From Henricia sp. BOLD:AAB3569 (lineage: Eukaryota; Echinodermata; Asteroidea; Spinulosida; Echinasteridae), in assembly GCA_037783545.1 (NCBI GenBank), contig JBBELK010001426.1:62001-126000 (forward strand): a DNA stretch of 64,000 bases, given 5' to 3'. Position numbers and translations under genes: made by a program. Of the stretch, positions 49,303 to 63,500 are shown one piece after another. The notes under the pieces were generated by a model. That model was not told the origin of the DNA. It ran no database searches and saw only the letters and a program-made list of their open reading frames with translations. Each line of letters starts with the position of its first letter. Positions within the stretch are counted from its first letter, which is position 1.

Positions 49303-52300
49303 GGCTTCCTGCCTGCTCTGCAGACCGTGGCTGTCCGTGTACTCCTGATCACTCGTGCGCATGCTCAGTCTTGTTTGGGATTGGAATTTGGTCAAAGTGT
49401 GGTCCAAACGTCGGCAAATTTGGAAGTCAAGAAATTTTCCGACGTACTTCAAATTTTGCATGCTCCAAACAGTCTATATTCCGCACTTGTCCTGAAAAAT
49501 TGACAGACTTTCGCCGGGAAATGGCCGAGAAATTTCAGAGTTTAGGGAAAACTGGGCTCGGGCTTCCTGCCTGCTCTGCAGACCGTGGCTGTCCGTGTAC
49601 TCCTGATCACTCGTGCGCATGCTCAGTCTTGTTTGGGACGGGAATTTGGTCAAAGTGTGGTCCAAACGTCGGCAAATTTGGAAGTCAAGAAATTTTTCGA
49701 CGTACTTCAAATTTTGCATGCTCCAAACAGTCTATATTCCGCACTTGTCCTGAAAAATTGACAGACTTTCGCCGGGAAATGGCCGAGAAATTTCAGAGTT
49801 TAGGGAAAACTGGGCTCGGGCTTCCTGCCTGCTCTGCAGACCGTGGCTGTCCGTGTACTCCTGATCACTCGTGCGCATGCTCAGTCTTGTTTGGGATGGG
49901 AATTTGGTCAAAGTGTGGTCCAAACGTCGGCAAATTTGGAAGTCAAGAAATTTTCCGACGTACTTTAAATTTTGCATGCTCCAAACAGTCTATATTCCGC
50001 ACTTGTCCTGAAAAATTGACAGACTTTCGCCGGGAAATGGCCGAGAAATTTCAGAGTTTAGGGAAAACTGGGCTCGGGCTTCCTGCCTGCTCTGCAGACC
50101 GTGGCTGTCCGTGTATTCCTGATCACTCGTGCGCATGCTCAGTCTTGTTTGGAACGGGAATTTGGTCAAAGTGTGGTCCAAACGTCGGCAAATTTAGAAG
50201 TCAAGAAATTTTCCGACGTACTTCAAATTTTGCATGCTCCAAACAGTCTATATTCCGCACTTGTCCTGAAAAATTGACAGACTTTCGCCGGGAAATGGCC
50301 GAGAAATTTCAGAGTTTAGGGAAAACTGAGCTCGGGCTTCCTGCCTGCTCTGCAGACCGTGGCTGTCCGTGTACTCCTGATCACTCGTGCGCATGCTCAG
50401 TCTTGTTTGGGACGGGAATTTGGTCAAAATGTGGTCCAAACGTCGGCAAATTTGGAAGTCAAGAAATTTTCCGACGAACTTCAAATTTTGCATGCTCCAA
50501 ACAGTCTATATTCCGCACTTGTCCTGAATAATTTACAGACTTTCGCCGGGAAATGGCCGAGAAATTTCAGAGTTTAGGGAAAACTGGGCTCGGGCTTCCT
50601 GCCTGCTCTGCAGACCGTGGCTGTCCGTGTACTCCTGATCACTCGTGCGCATGCTCAGTCTTGTTTGGGATGGGAATTTGGTCAAAGTGTGGTCCAAACG
50701 TCGGCAAATTTGGAAGTCAAGAAATTTTCCGACGTACTTCAAATTTTGCATGCTCCAAACAGTCTATATTCCGCACTTGTCCTGAAAAATTGACAGACTT
50801 TCGCCGGGAAATGGCCGAGAAATTTCAGAGTTTAGGGAAAACTGGGCTCGGGCTTCCTGCCTGCTCTGCAGACCGTGGCTGTCCGTGTACTCCTGATCAC
50901 TCGTGCGCATGCTCAGTCTTGTTTGGGACGGGAATTTGGTCAAAGTGTGGTCCAAACGTCGGCAAATTTGGAAGTCAAGAAATTTTTCGACGTACTTCAA
51001 ATTTTGCATGCTCCAAACAGTCTATATTCCGCACTTGTCCTGAAAAATTGACAGACTTTCGCCGGGAAATGGCCGAGAAATTTCAGAGTTTAGGGAAAAC
51101 TGGGCTCGGGCTTCCTGCCTGCTCTGCAGACCGTGGCTGTCCGTGTACTCCTGATCACTCGTGCGCATGCTCAGTCTTGTTTGGGATGGGAATTTGGTCA
51201 AAGTGTGGTCCAAACGTCGGCAAATTTGGAAGTCAAGAAATTTTCCGACGTACTTCAAATTTTGCATGCTCCAAACAGTCTATATTCCGCACTTGTCCTG
51301 AAAAATTGACAGACTTTCGCCGGGAAATGGCCGAGAAATTTCAGAGTTTAGGGAAAACTGAGCTCGGGCTTCCTGCCTGCTCTGCAGACCGTGGCTGTCC
51401 GTGTACTCCTGATCACTCGTGCGCATGCTCAGTCTTGTTTGGGACGGGAATTTGGTCAAAATGTGGTCCAAACGTCGGCAAATTTGGAAGTCAAGAAATT
51501 TTCCGACGAACTTCAAATTTTGCATGCTCCAAACAGTCTATATTCCGCACTTGTCCTGAATAATTTACAGACTTTCGCCGGGAAATGGCCGAGAAATTTC
51601 AGAGTTTAGGGAAAACTGGGCTCGGGCTTCCTGCCTGCTCTGCAGACCGTGGCTGTCCGTGTACTCCTGATCACTCGTGCGCATGCTCAGTCTTGTTTGG
51701 GATGGGAATTTGGTCAAAGTGTGGTCCAAACGTCGGCAAATTTGGAAGTCAAGAAATTTTCCGACGTACTTCAAATTTTGCATGCTCCAAACAGTCTATA
51801 TTCCGCACTTGTCCTGAAAAATTGACAGACTTTCGCCGGGAAATGGCCGAGAAATTTCAGAGTTTAGGGAAAACTGGGCTCGGGCTTCCTGCCTGCTCTG
51901 CAGACCGTGGCTGTCCGTGTACTCCTGATCACTCGTGCGCATGCTCAGTCTTGTTTGGGATGGGAATTTGGTCAAAGTGTGGTCCAAACGTCGGCAAATT
52001 TGGAAGTCAAGAAATTTTCCGACGAACTTCAAAATTTGCATGCTCCAAACAGTCTATATTCCGCACTTGTCCTGAAAAATTGACAGACTTTCGCCGGGAA
52101 ATGGCCGAGAAATTTCAGAGTTTAGGGAAAACTGGGCTCGGGCTTCCTGCCTGCTCTGCAGACCGTGGCTGTATGTGTACTCCTGATCACTCGTGCGCAT
52201 GCTCAGTCTTGTTTGGGATGGGAATTTGGTCAAAGTGTGGTCCAAACGTCGGCAAATTTGGAAGTCAAGAAATTTTCCGACGTACTTCAAATTTTGCATG

Positions 52301-55149
52301 CTCCAAACAGTCTATATTCCGCACTTGTCCTGAAAAATTGACAGACTTTCGCCGGGAAATGGCCGAGAAATTTCAGAGTTTAGGGAAAACTGGGCTCGGG
52401 CTTCCTGCCTGCTCTGCAGACCGTGGCTGTCCGTGTATTCCTGATCACTCGTGCGCATGCTCAGTCTTGTTTGGAACGGGAATTTGGTCAAAGTGTGGTC
52501 CAAACGTCGGCAAATTTAGAAGTCAAGAAATTTTCCGACGCACTTCAAATTTTGCATGCTCCAAACAGTCTATATTCCGCACTTGTCCTGAAAAATTGAC
52601 AGACTTTCGCCGGGAAATGGCCGAGAAATTTCAGAGTTTAGGGAAAACTGGGCTCGGGCTTCCTGCCTGCTCTGCAGACCGTGGCTGTCCGTGTACTCCT
52701 GATCACTCGTGCGCATGCTCAGTCTTGTTTGGGACGGGAATTTGGTCAAAATGTGGTCCAAACGTCGGCAAATTTGGAAGTCAAGAAATTTTCCGACGAA
52801 CTTCAAATTTTGCATGCTCCAAACAGTCTATATTCCGCACTTGTCCTGAATAATTTACAGACTTTCGCCGGGAAATGGCCGAGAAATTTCAGAGTTTAGG
52901 GAAAACTGGGCTCGGGCTTCCTGCCTGCTCTGCAGACCGTGGCTGTCCGTGTACTCCTGATCACTCGTGCGCATGCTCAGTCTTGTTTGGGATGGGAATT
53001 TGGTCAAAGTGTGGTCCAAACGTCGGCAAATTTGGAAGTCAAGAAATTTTCCGACGTACTTCAAATTTTGCATGCTCCAAACAGTCTATATTCCGCACTT
53101 GTCCTGAAAAATTGACAGACTTTCGCCGGGAAATGGCCGAGAAATTTCAGAGTTTAGGGAAAACTGGGCTCGGGCTTCCTGCCTGCTCTGCAGACCGTGG
53201 CTGTCCGTGTACTCCTGATCACTCGTGCGCATGCTCAGTCTTGTTTGGGACGGGAATTTGGTCAAAATGTGGTCCAAACGTCGGCAAATTTGGAAGTCAA
53301 GAAATTTTCCGACGAACTTCAAATTTTGCATGCTCCAAACAGTCTATATTCCGCACTTGTCCTGAATAATTTACAGACTTTCGCCGGGAAATGGCCGAGA
53401 AATTTCAGAGTTTAGGGAAAACTGGGCTCGGGCTTCCTGCCTGCTCTGCAGACCGTGGCTGTCCGTGTACTCCTGATCACTCGTGCGCATGCTCAGTCTT
53501 GTTTGGGATGGGAATTTGGTCAAAGTGTGGTCCAAACGTCGGCAAATTTGGAAGTCAAGAAATTTTCCGACGTACTTCAAATTTTGCATGCTCCAAACAG
53601 TCTATATTCCGCACTTGTCCTGAAAAATTGACAGACTTTCGCCGGGAAATGGCCGAGAAATTTCAGAGTTTAGGGAAAACTGGGCTCGGGCTTCCTGCCT
53701 GCTCTGCAGACCGTGGCTGTCCGTGTATTCCTGATCACTCGTGCGCATGCTCAGTCTTGTTTGGAACCGGAATTTGGTCAAAGTGTGGTCCAAACGTCGG
53801 CAAATTTAGAAGTCAAGAAATTTTCCGACGTACTTCAAATTTTGCATGCTCCAAACAGTCTATATTCCGCACTTGTCCTGAAAAATTGACAGACTTTCGC
53901 CGGGAAATGGCCGAGAAATTTCAGAGTTTAGGGAAAACTGGGCTCGGGCTTCCTGCCTGCTCTGCAGACCGTGGCTGTCCGTGTACTCCTGATCACTCGT
54001 GCGCATGCTCAGTCTTGTTTGGGATGGGAATTTGGTCAAAGTGTGGTCCAAACGTCGGCAAATTTGGAAGTCAAGAAATTTTCCGACGTACTTCAAATTT
54101 TGCATGCTCCAAACAGTCTATATTCCGCACTTGTCCTGAAAAATTGACAGACTTTCGCCGGGAAATGGCCGAGAAATTTCAGAGTTTAGGGAAAACTGGG
54201 CTCGGGCTTCCTGCCTGCTCTGCAGACCGTGGCTGTCCGTGTATTCCTGATCACTCGTGCGCATGCTCAGTCTTGTTTGGAACGGGAATTTGGTCAAAGT
54301 GTGGTCCAAACGTCGGCAAATTTAGAAGTCAAGAAATTTTCCGACGTACTTCAAATTTTGCATGCTCCAAACAGTCTATATTCCGCACTTGTCCTGAAAA
54401 ATTGACAGACTTTCGCCGGGAAATGGCCGAGAAATTTCAGAGTTTAGGGAAAACTGGGCTCGGGCTTCCTGCCTGCTCTGCAGACCGTGGCTGTCCGTGT
54501 ACTCCTGATCACTCGTGCGCATGCTCAGTCTTGTTTGGGACGGGAATTTGGTCAAAATGTGGTCCAAACGTCGGCAAATTTGGAAGTCAATAAATTTTCC
54601 GACGAACTTCAAATTTTGCATGCTCCAAACAGTCTATATTCCGCACTTGTCCTGAATAATTTACAGACTTTCGCCGGGAAATGGCCGAGAAATTTCAGAG
54701 TTTAGGGAAAACTGGGCTCGGGCTTCCTGCCTGCTCTGCAGACCGTGGCTGTCCGTGTACTCCTGATCACTCGTGCGCATGCTCAGTCTTGTTTGGGACG
54801 GGAATTTGGTCAAAGTGTGGTCCAAACGTCGGCAAATTTGGAAGTCAAGGCATTTTCCGACCAACTTCAAATTGTGCATGCTCCAAACAGTCTATATTCC
54901 GCACTTGTCCTGAAAAATTGACAGACTTTCGCCGGGAAATGGCCGAGAAATTTCAGAGTTTAGGGAAAACTGTGCTCGGGCTTCCTGCCTGCTCTGCAGA
55001 CCGTGGCTCTCCGTGTACTCCTGATCACTCGTGCGCATGCTCAGTCTTGTTTGGGACGGGAATTTGGTCAAAGTGTGGTCCAAACGTCGGCAAATTTGGA
55101 AGTCAAGATATTTTAAGACGAACTTCAACATTTGCATGCTCCAAACAGT

Positions 55150-58100
55150 CTATATTCCGCACTTGTCCTGAAAAATTGACAGACTTTCGCCGGGAAATGG
55201 CCGAGAAATTTCAGAGTTTAGGGAAAACTGGGCTCGGGCTTCCTGCCTGCTCTGCAGACCGTGGCTGTCCGTGTACTCCTGATCACTCGTGCGCATGCTC
55301 AGTCTTGTTTGGGACGGAAATTTGGTCAAAGTGTGGTCCAAACGTCGGCAAATTTGGAAGTCAAAACAATTTCCGACGAACTTCAAATTTTGCATGCTCC
55401 AAACAGTCTATATTCCGCACTTGTCCTGAAAAAATTGACAGACTTTCACCGGGAAATGGCCGAGAAATTTCAGAGTTTGGGGAAAACTGGGCTCGGGCTT
55501 CCTGCCTGCTCTGCAGACCGTGGCTATCCGTGTACCCCTGATCACTCGTGCGCATGCTCAGTCTTGTTTGGGACGGGAATTTGGTCAAAGTGTGGTCCAA
55601 ACGTCGGCAAATTTTGAAGTCAAGAAATTTTCAGACGAACTTCAAAATTTGCATGCTCCAAACAGTCTATATTCCGCACTTGTCCTGAAAAATTGACAGA
55701 CTTTCGCCGGAAAATGGCCGAGAAATTTCAGAGTTTAGGGAAAACTGGGCTTCCTGCCTGCTCTGCAGACCGTGGCTGTCCGTGTACTCCTGATCACTCG
55801 TGCGCATGCTCAGTCTTGTTTGGGATGGGAATTTGGTCAAAGTGTGGTCCAAACGTCGGCAAATTTGGAAGTCAAGAAATTTTCCGACGAACTTCAAAAT
55901 TTGCATGCTCCAAACAGTCTATATTCCGCACTTGTCCTGAAAAATTGACAGACTTTCGCCGGGAAATGGCCGAGAAATTTCAGAGTTTAGGGAAAACTGG
56001 GCTCGGGCTTCCTGCCTGCTCTGCAGACCGTGGCTGTCCGTGTACTCCTGATCACTCGTGCGCATGCTCAGTCTTGTTTGGGATGGGAATTTGGTCAAAG
56101 TGTGGTCCAAACGTCGGCAAATTTGGAAGTCAAGAAATTTTCCGACGTACTTCAAATTTTGCATGCTCCAAACAGTCTATATTCCGCACTTGTCCTGAAA
56201 AATTGACAGACTTTCGCCGGGAAATGGCCGAGAAATTTCAGAGTTTAGGGAAAACTGGGCTCGGGCTTCCTGCCTGCTCTGCAGACCGTGGCTGTCCGTG
56301 TATTCCTGATCACTCGTGCGCATGCTCAGTCTTGTTTGGAACGGGAATTTGGTCAAAGTGTGGTCCAAACGTCGGCAAATTTAGAAGTCAAGAAATTTTC
56401 CGACGTACTTCAAATTTTGCATGCTCCAAACAGTCTATATTCCGCACTTGTCCTGAAAAATTGACAGACTTTCGCCTGGAAATGGCCGAGAAATTTCAGA
56501 GTTTAGGGAAAACTGGGCTCGGGCTTCCTGCCTGCTCTGCAGACCGTGCCTGCATGCTCCAAACAGTCTATATTCCGCACTTGTCCTGAAAAATTGAGAG
56601 ACTTTCGCCGGGAAATGGCCGAGAAATTTCAGAGTTTAGGGAAAACTGGGCTCGGGCTTCCTGCCTGCTCTGCAGACCGTGGCTGTCCGTGTATTCCTGA
56701 TCACTCGTGCGCATGCTCAGTCTTGTTTGGAACGGGAATTTGGTCAAAGTGTGGTCCAAACGTCGGCAAATTTAGAAGTCAAGAAATTTTCCGACGTACT
56801 TCAAATTTTGCATGCTCCAAACAGTCTATATTCCGCACTTGTCCTGAAAAATTGACAGACTTTCGCCGGGAAATGGCCGAGAAATTTCAGAGTTTGGGGA
56901 AAACTGGGCTCGGGCTTCCTGCCTGCTCTGCAGACCGTGGCTGTCCGTGTACTCCTGATCACTCGTGCGCATGCTCAGTCTTGTTTGGGACGGGAATTTG
57001 GTCAAAGTGTGGTCCAAACGTCGGCAAATTTGGAAGTCAAGAAATTTTCCGACGAACTTCAAATTTTGCATGCTCCAAACAGTCTATATTCCGCACTTGT
57101 CCTGAAAAATTGACAGACTTTCGCCGGGAAATGGCCGAGAAATTTCAGAGTTTAGGGAAAACTGGGCTCGGGCTTCCTGCCTGCTCTGCAGACCGTGCCT
57201 GCATGCTCCAAACAGTCTATATTCCGCACTTGTCCTGAAAAATTGACAGACTTTCGCCGGGAAATGGCCGAGAAATTTCAGAGTTTAGGGAAAACTGGGC
57301 TCGGGCTTCCTGCCTGCTCTGCAGACCGTGGCTGTCCGTGTATTCCTGATCACTCGTGCGCATGCTCAGTCTTGTTTGGAACGGGAATTTGGTCAAAGTG
57401 TGGTCCAAACGTCGGCAAATTTAGAAGTCAAGAAATTTTCCGACGTACTTCAAATTTTGCATGCTCCAAACAGTCTATATTCCGCACTTGTCCTGAAAAA
57501 TTGACAGACTTTCGCCGGGAAATGGCCGAGAAATTTCAGAGTTTGGGGAAAACTGGGCTCGGGCTTCCTGCCTGCTCTGCAGACCGTGGCTGTCCGTGTA
57601 CTCCTGATCACTCGTGCGCATGCTCAGTCTTGTTTGGGACGGGAATTTGGTCAAAGTGTGGTCCAAACGTCGGCAAATTTGGAAGTCAAGAAATTTTCCG
57701 ACGAACTTCAAATTTTGCATGCTCCAAACAGTCTATATTCCGCACTTGTCCTGAAAAATTGACAGACTTTCGCCGGGAAATGGCCGAGAAATTTCAGAGT
57801 TTAGGGAAAACTGGGCTCGGGCTTCCTGCCTGCTCTGCAGACCGTGGCTGTCCGTGTACTCCTGATCACTCGTGCGCATGCTCAGTCTTGTTTGGGACGG
57901 AAATTTGGTCAAAGTGTGGTCCAAACTTCGGCAAATTTGGAAGTCAAAACAATTTCCGACGAACTTCAAATTTTGCATGCTCCAAACAGTCTATATTCCG
58001 CACTTGTCCTGAAAAAATTGACAGACTTTCACCGGGAAATGGCCGAGAAATTTCAGAGTTTGGGGAAAACTGGGCTCGGGCTTCCTGCCTGCTCTGCAGA

Positions 58101-58489
58101 CCGTGGCTATCCGTGTACCCCTGATCACTCGTGCGCATGCTCAGTCTTGTTTGGGACGGGAATTTGGTCAAAGTGTGGTCCAAACGTCGGCAAATTTTGA
58201 AGTCAAGAAATTTTCAGACGAACTTCAAAATTTGCATGCTCCAAACAGTCTATATTCCGCACTTGTCCTGAAAAATTGACAGACTTTCGCCGGAAAATGG
58301 CCGAGAAATTTCAGAGTTTAGGGAAAACTGGGCTTCCTGCCTGCTCTGCAGACCGTGGCTGTCCGTGTACTCCTGATCACTCGTGCGCATGCTCAGTCTT
58401 GTTTGGGACGGGAATTTGGTCAAAGTGTGGTCCAAACGTCGGCAAATTTGGAAGTCAAGAAATTTTCCGACGTACTTCAAATTTTGCAT
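55150..58489 (-). repeat. 2,583-bp segmental duplication in the 258-bp array
   Basis: A run of rare variants occurs twice in the same order, 2,583 bp apart. These are gggacggaaatttgg with caaaacaatttcc (55,314-55,370 and 57,897-57,953), aaaaaattgacagactttcacc (near 55,430 and 58,013), ggctatccgtgtacccc (near 55,522 and 58,105), caaattttgaagtc, and a 252-bp monomer with gccggaaaatgg. The two copies differ by only a few bases (for example aacttcgg near 57,927), so the duplication is recent. Copy edges are approximate because flanking monomers are of common types. Confidence 0.85.
56546..57844 (-). repeat. 649-bp higher-order unit headed by a 133-bp truncated monomer, in tandem
   Basis: At 56,546 and 57,195 the monomer jumps from gcagaccgtg to cctgcatgctccaaac, leaving a monomer of about 133 bp. 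Each is followed by a gtgtattcctgatc monomer and a gagtttggggaaaac monomer, giving a 649-bp unit in tandem. A third copy of the same truncation is at about 61,445, again followed by the same two types. The shared joint shows one deletion event that was later copied. Confidence 0.87.
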
Positions 58490-61400
58490 GCTCCAAACAG
58501 TCTATATTCCGCACTTGTCCTGAAAAATTGACAGACTTTCGCCGGGAAATGGCCGAGAAATTTCAGAGTTTAGGGAAAACTGGGCTCGGGCTTCCTGCCT
58601 GCTCTGCAGACCGTGGCTGTCCGTGTATTCCTGATCACTCGTGCGCATGCTCAGTCTTGTTTGGAACGGGAATTTGGTCAAAGTGTGGTCCAAACGTCGG
58701 CAAATTTAGAAGTCAAGAAATTTTCCGACGTACTTCAAATTTTGCATGCTCCAAACAGTCTATATTCCGCACTTGTCCTGAAAAATTGACAGACTTTCGC
58801 CGGGAAATGGCCGAGAAATTTCAGAGTTTGGGGAAAACTGGGCTCGGGCTTCCTGCCTGCTCTGCAGACCGTGGCTGTCCGTGTACTCCTGATCACTCGT
58901 GCGCATGCTCAGTCTTGTTTGGGACGGGAATTTGGTCAAAGTGTGGTCCAAACGTCGGCAAATTTGGAAGTCAAGAAATTTTCCGACGAACTTCAAATTT
59001 TGCATGCTCCAAACAGTCTATATTCCGCACTTGTCCTGAAAAATTGACAAACTTTCGCCGGGAAATGGCCGAGAAATTTCAGAGTTTAGGGAAAACTGGG
59101 CTTCCTGCCTGCTCTGCAGACCGTGGCTGTCCGTGTACTCCTGATCACTCGTGCGCATGCTCAGTCTTGTTTGGGATGGGAATTTGGTCAAAGTGTGGTC
59201 CAAACGTCGGCAAATTTGGAAGTCAAGAAATTTTCCGACGAACTTCAAAATTTGCATGCTCCAAACAGTCTATATTCCGCACTTGTCCTGAAAAATTGAC
59301 AGACTTTCGCCGGGAAATGGCCGAGAAATTTCAGAGTTTAGGGAAAACTGGGCTCGGGCTTCCTGCCTGCTCTGCAGACCGTGGCTGTCCGTGTACTCCT
59401 GATCACTCGTGCGCATGCTCAGTCTTGTTTGAGATGGGAATTTGGTCAAAGTGTGGTCCAAACGTCGGCAAATTTGGAAGTCAAGAAATTTTCCGACGTA
59501 CTTCAAATTTTGCATGCTCCAAACAGTCTATATTCCGCACTTGTCCTGAAAAATTGACAGACTTTCGCCGGGAAATGGCCGAGAAATTTCAGAGTTTAGG
59601 GAAAACTGGGCTCGGGCTTCCTGCCTGCTCTGCAGACCGTGGCTGTCCGTGTACTCCTGATCACTCGTGCGCATGCTCAGTCTTGTTTGGGACGGGAATT
59701 TGGTCAAAATGTGGTCCAAACGTCGGCAAATTTGGAAGTCAAGAAATTTTCCGACGAACTTCAAATTTTGCATGCTCCAAACAGTCTATATTCCGCACTT
59801 GTCCTGAATAATTTACAGACTTTCGCCGGGAAATGGCCGAGAAATTTCAGAGTTTAGGGAAAACTGGGCTCGGGCTTCCTGCCTGCTCTGCAGACTGTGG
59901 CTGTCCGTGTACTCCTGATCACTCGTGCGCATGCTCAGTCTTGTTTGGGATGAGAATTTGGTCAAAGTGTGGTCCAAACGTCGGCAAATTTGGAAGTCAA
60001 GAAATTTTCCGACGTACTTCAAATTTTGCATGCTCCAAACAGTCTATATTCCGCACTTGTCCTGAAAAATTGACAGACTTTCTCCGGGAAATGGCCGAGA
60101 AATTTCAGAGTTTAGGGAAAACTGGGCTCGGGCTTCCTGCCTGCTCTGCAGACCGTGGCTGTCCGTGTACTCCTGATCACTCGTGCGCATGCTCAGTCTT
60201 GTTTGGGATGGGAATTTGGTCAAAGTGTGGTCCAAACGTCGGCAAATTTGGAAGTCAAGAAATTTTCCGACGAACTTCAAAATTTGCATGCTCCAAACAG
60301 TCTATATTCCGCACTTGTCCTGAAAAATTGACAGACTTTCGCCGGGAAATGGCCGAGAAATTTCAGAGTTTAGGGAAAACTGGGCTCGGGCTTCCTGCCT
60401 GCTCTGCAGACCGTGGCTGTCCGTGTACTCCTGATCACTCGTGCGCATGCTCAGTCTTGTTTGGGATGGGAATTTTGTCAAAGTGTGGTCCAAACGTCGG
60501 CAAATTTGGAAGTCAAGAAATTTTCCGACGTACTTCAAATTTTGCATGCTCCAAACAGTCTATATTCCGCACTTGTCCTGAAAAATTGACAGACTTTCGC
60601 CGGGAAATGGCCGAGAAATTTCAGAGTTTAGGGAAAACTGGGCTCGGGCTTCCTGCCTGCTCTGCAGACCGTGGCTGTCCGTGTATTCCTGATCACTCGT
60701 GCGCATGCTCAGTCTTGTTTGGAACGGGAATTTGGTCAAAGTGTGGTCCAAACGTCGGCAAATTTAGAAGTCAAGAAATTTTCCGACGTACTTCAAATTT
60801 TGCATGCTCCAAACAGTCTATATTCCGCACTTGTCCTGAAAAATTGACAGACTTTCGCCGGGAAATGGCCGAGAAATTTCAGAGTTTAGGGAAAACTGGG
60901 CTCGGGCTTCCTGCCTGCTCTGCAGACCGTGGCTGTCCGTGTACTCCTGATCACTCGTGCGCATGCTCAGTCTTGTTTGGGATGGGAATTTGGTCAAAGT
61001 GTGGTCCAAACGTCGGCAAATTTGGAAGTCAAGAAATTTTCCGACGTACTTCAAATTTTGCATGCTCCAAACAGTCTATATTCCGCACTTGTCCTGAAAA
61101 ATTGACAGACTTTCGCCGGGAAATGGCCGAGAAATTTCAGAGTTTAGGGAAAACTGGGCTCGGGCTTCCTGCCTGCTCTGCAGACCGTGGCTGTCCGTGT
61201 ATTCCTGATCACTCGTGCGCATGCTCAGTCTTGTTTGGAACGGGAATTTGGTCAAAGTGTGGTCCAAACGTCGGCAAATTTAGAAGTCAAGAAATTTTCC
61301 GACGTACTTCAAATTTTGCATGCTCCAAACAGTCTATATTCCGCACTTGTCCTGAAAAATTGACAGACTTTCGCCGGGAAATGGCCGAGAAATTTCAGAG

Positions 61401-61982
61401 TTTAGGGAAAACTGGGCTCGGGCTTCCTGCCTGCTCTGCAGACCGTGCCTGCATGCTCCAAACAGTCTATATTCCGCACTTGTCCTGAAAAATTGACAGA
61501 CTTTCGCCGGGAAATGGCCGAGAAATTTCAGAGTTTAGGGAAAACTGGGCTCGGGCTTCCTGCCTGCTCTGCAGACCGTGGCTGTCCGTGTATTCCTGAT
61601 CACTCGTGCGCATGCTCAGTCTTGTTTGGAACGGGAATTTGGTCAAAGTGTGGTCCAAACGTCGGCAAATTTAGAAGTCAAGAAATTTTCCGACGTACTT
61701 CAAATTTTGCATGCTCCAAACAGTCTATATTCCGCACTTGTCCTGAAAAATTGACAGACTTTCGCCGGGAAATGGCCGAGAAATTTCAGAGTTTGGGGAA
61801 AACTGGGCTCGGGCTTCCTGCCTGCTCTGCAGACCGTGGCTGTCCGTGTACTCCTGATCACTCGTGCGCATGCTCAGTCTTGTTTGGGACGGGAATTTGG
61901 TCAAAGTGTGGTCCAAACGTCGGCAAATTTGGAAGTCAAGAAATTTTCCGACGAACTTCAAATTTTGCATGCTCCAAACAGT

Positions 61983-63500
61983 CTATATTCCGCACTTGTC
62001 CTGAAAAATTGACAAACTTTCGCCGGGAAATGGCCGAGAAATTTCAGAGTTTAGGGAAAACTGGGCTTCCTGCCTGCTCTGCAGACCGTGGCTGTCCGTG
62101 TACTCCTGATCACTCGTGCGCATGCTCAGTCTTGTTTGGGACGGGAATTTGGTCAAAGTGTGGTCCAAACGTCGGCAAATTTGGAAGTCAAGAAATTTTC
62201 CGACGAACTTCAAATTTTGCATGCTCCAAACAGTCTATATTCCGCACTTGTCCTGAAAAATTGACAAACTTTCGCCGGGAAATGGCCGAGAAATTTCAGA
62301 GTTTAGGGAAAACTGGGCTTCCTGCCTGCTCTGCAGACCGTGGCTGTCCGTGTACTCCTGATCACTCGTGCGCATGCTCAGTCTTGTTTGGGATGGGAAT
62401 TTGGTCAAAGTGTGGTCCAAACGTCGGCAAATTTGGAAGTCAAGAAATTTTCCGACGAACTTCAAAATTTGCATGCTCCAAACAGTCTATATTCCGCACT
62501 TGTCCTGAAAAATTGACAGACTTTCGCCGGGAAATGGCCGAGAAATTTCAGAGTTTGGGGAAAACTGGGCTCGGGCTTCCTGCCTGCTCTGCAGACCGTG
62601 GCTGTCCGTGTACTCCTGATCACTCGTGCGCATGCTCAGTCTTGTTTGGGACGGGAATTTGGTCAAAGTGTGGTCCAAACGTCGGCAAATTTGGAAGTCA
62701 AGAAATTTTCCGACGAACTTCAAATTTTGCATGCTCCAAACAGTCTATATTCCGCACTTGTCCTGAAAAATTGACAAACTTTCGCCGGGAAATGGCCGAG
62801 AAATTTCAGAGTTTAGGGAAAACTGGGCTTCCTGCCTGCTCTGCAGACCGTGGCTGTCCGTGTACTCCTGATCACTCGTGCGCATGCTCAGTCTTGTTTG
62901 GGACGGGAATTTGGTCAAAGTGTGGTCCAAACGTCGGCAAATTTGGAAGTCAAGAAATTTTCCGACGAACTTCAAATTTTGCATGCTCCAAACAGTCTAT
63001 ATTCCGCACTTGTCCTGAAAAATTGACAAACTTTCGCCGGGAAATGGCCGAGAAATTTCAGAGTTTAGGGAAAACTGGGCTTCCTGCCTGCTCTGCAGAC
63101 CGTGGCTGTCCGTGTACTCCTGATCACTCGTGCGCATGCTCAGTCTTGTTTGGGACGGGAATTTGGTCAAAGTGTGGTCCAAACGTCGGCAAATTTGGAA
63201 GTCAAGAAATTTTCCGACGAACTTCAAATTTTGCATGCTCCAAACAGTCTATATTCCGCACTTGTCCTGAAAAATTGACAAACTTTCGCCGGGAAATGGC
63301 CGAGAAATTTCAGAGTTTAGGGAAAACTGGGCTTCCTGCCTGCTCTGCAGACCGTGGCTGTCCGTGTACTCCTGATCACTCGTGCGCATGCTCAGTCTTG
63401 TTTGGGATGGGAATTTGGTCAAAGTGTGGTCCAAACGTCGGCAAATTTGGAAGTCAAGAAATTTTCCGACGAACTTCAAAATTTGCATGCTCCAAACAGT
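61983..63500 (-). repeat. Run of 252-bp variant monomers in the 258-bp array
   Basis: Monomers with aaaactgggcttcctgcc, lacking ctcggg, and mostly with gacaaactttcgcc, follow each other at 61,983, 62,235, then 62,745, 62,997 and 63,249, with one ordinary 258-bp monomer at 62,487. Single 252-bp monomers also occur near 55,667, 58,250 and 59,018. The cluster indicates recent local expansion of this subtype. Confidence 0.85.
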
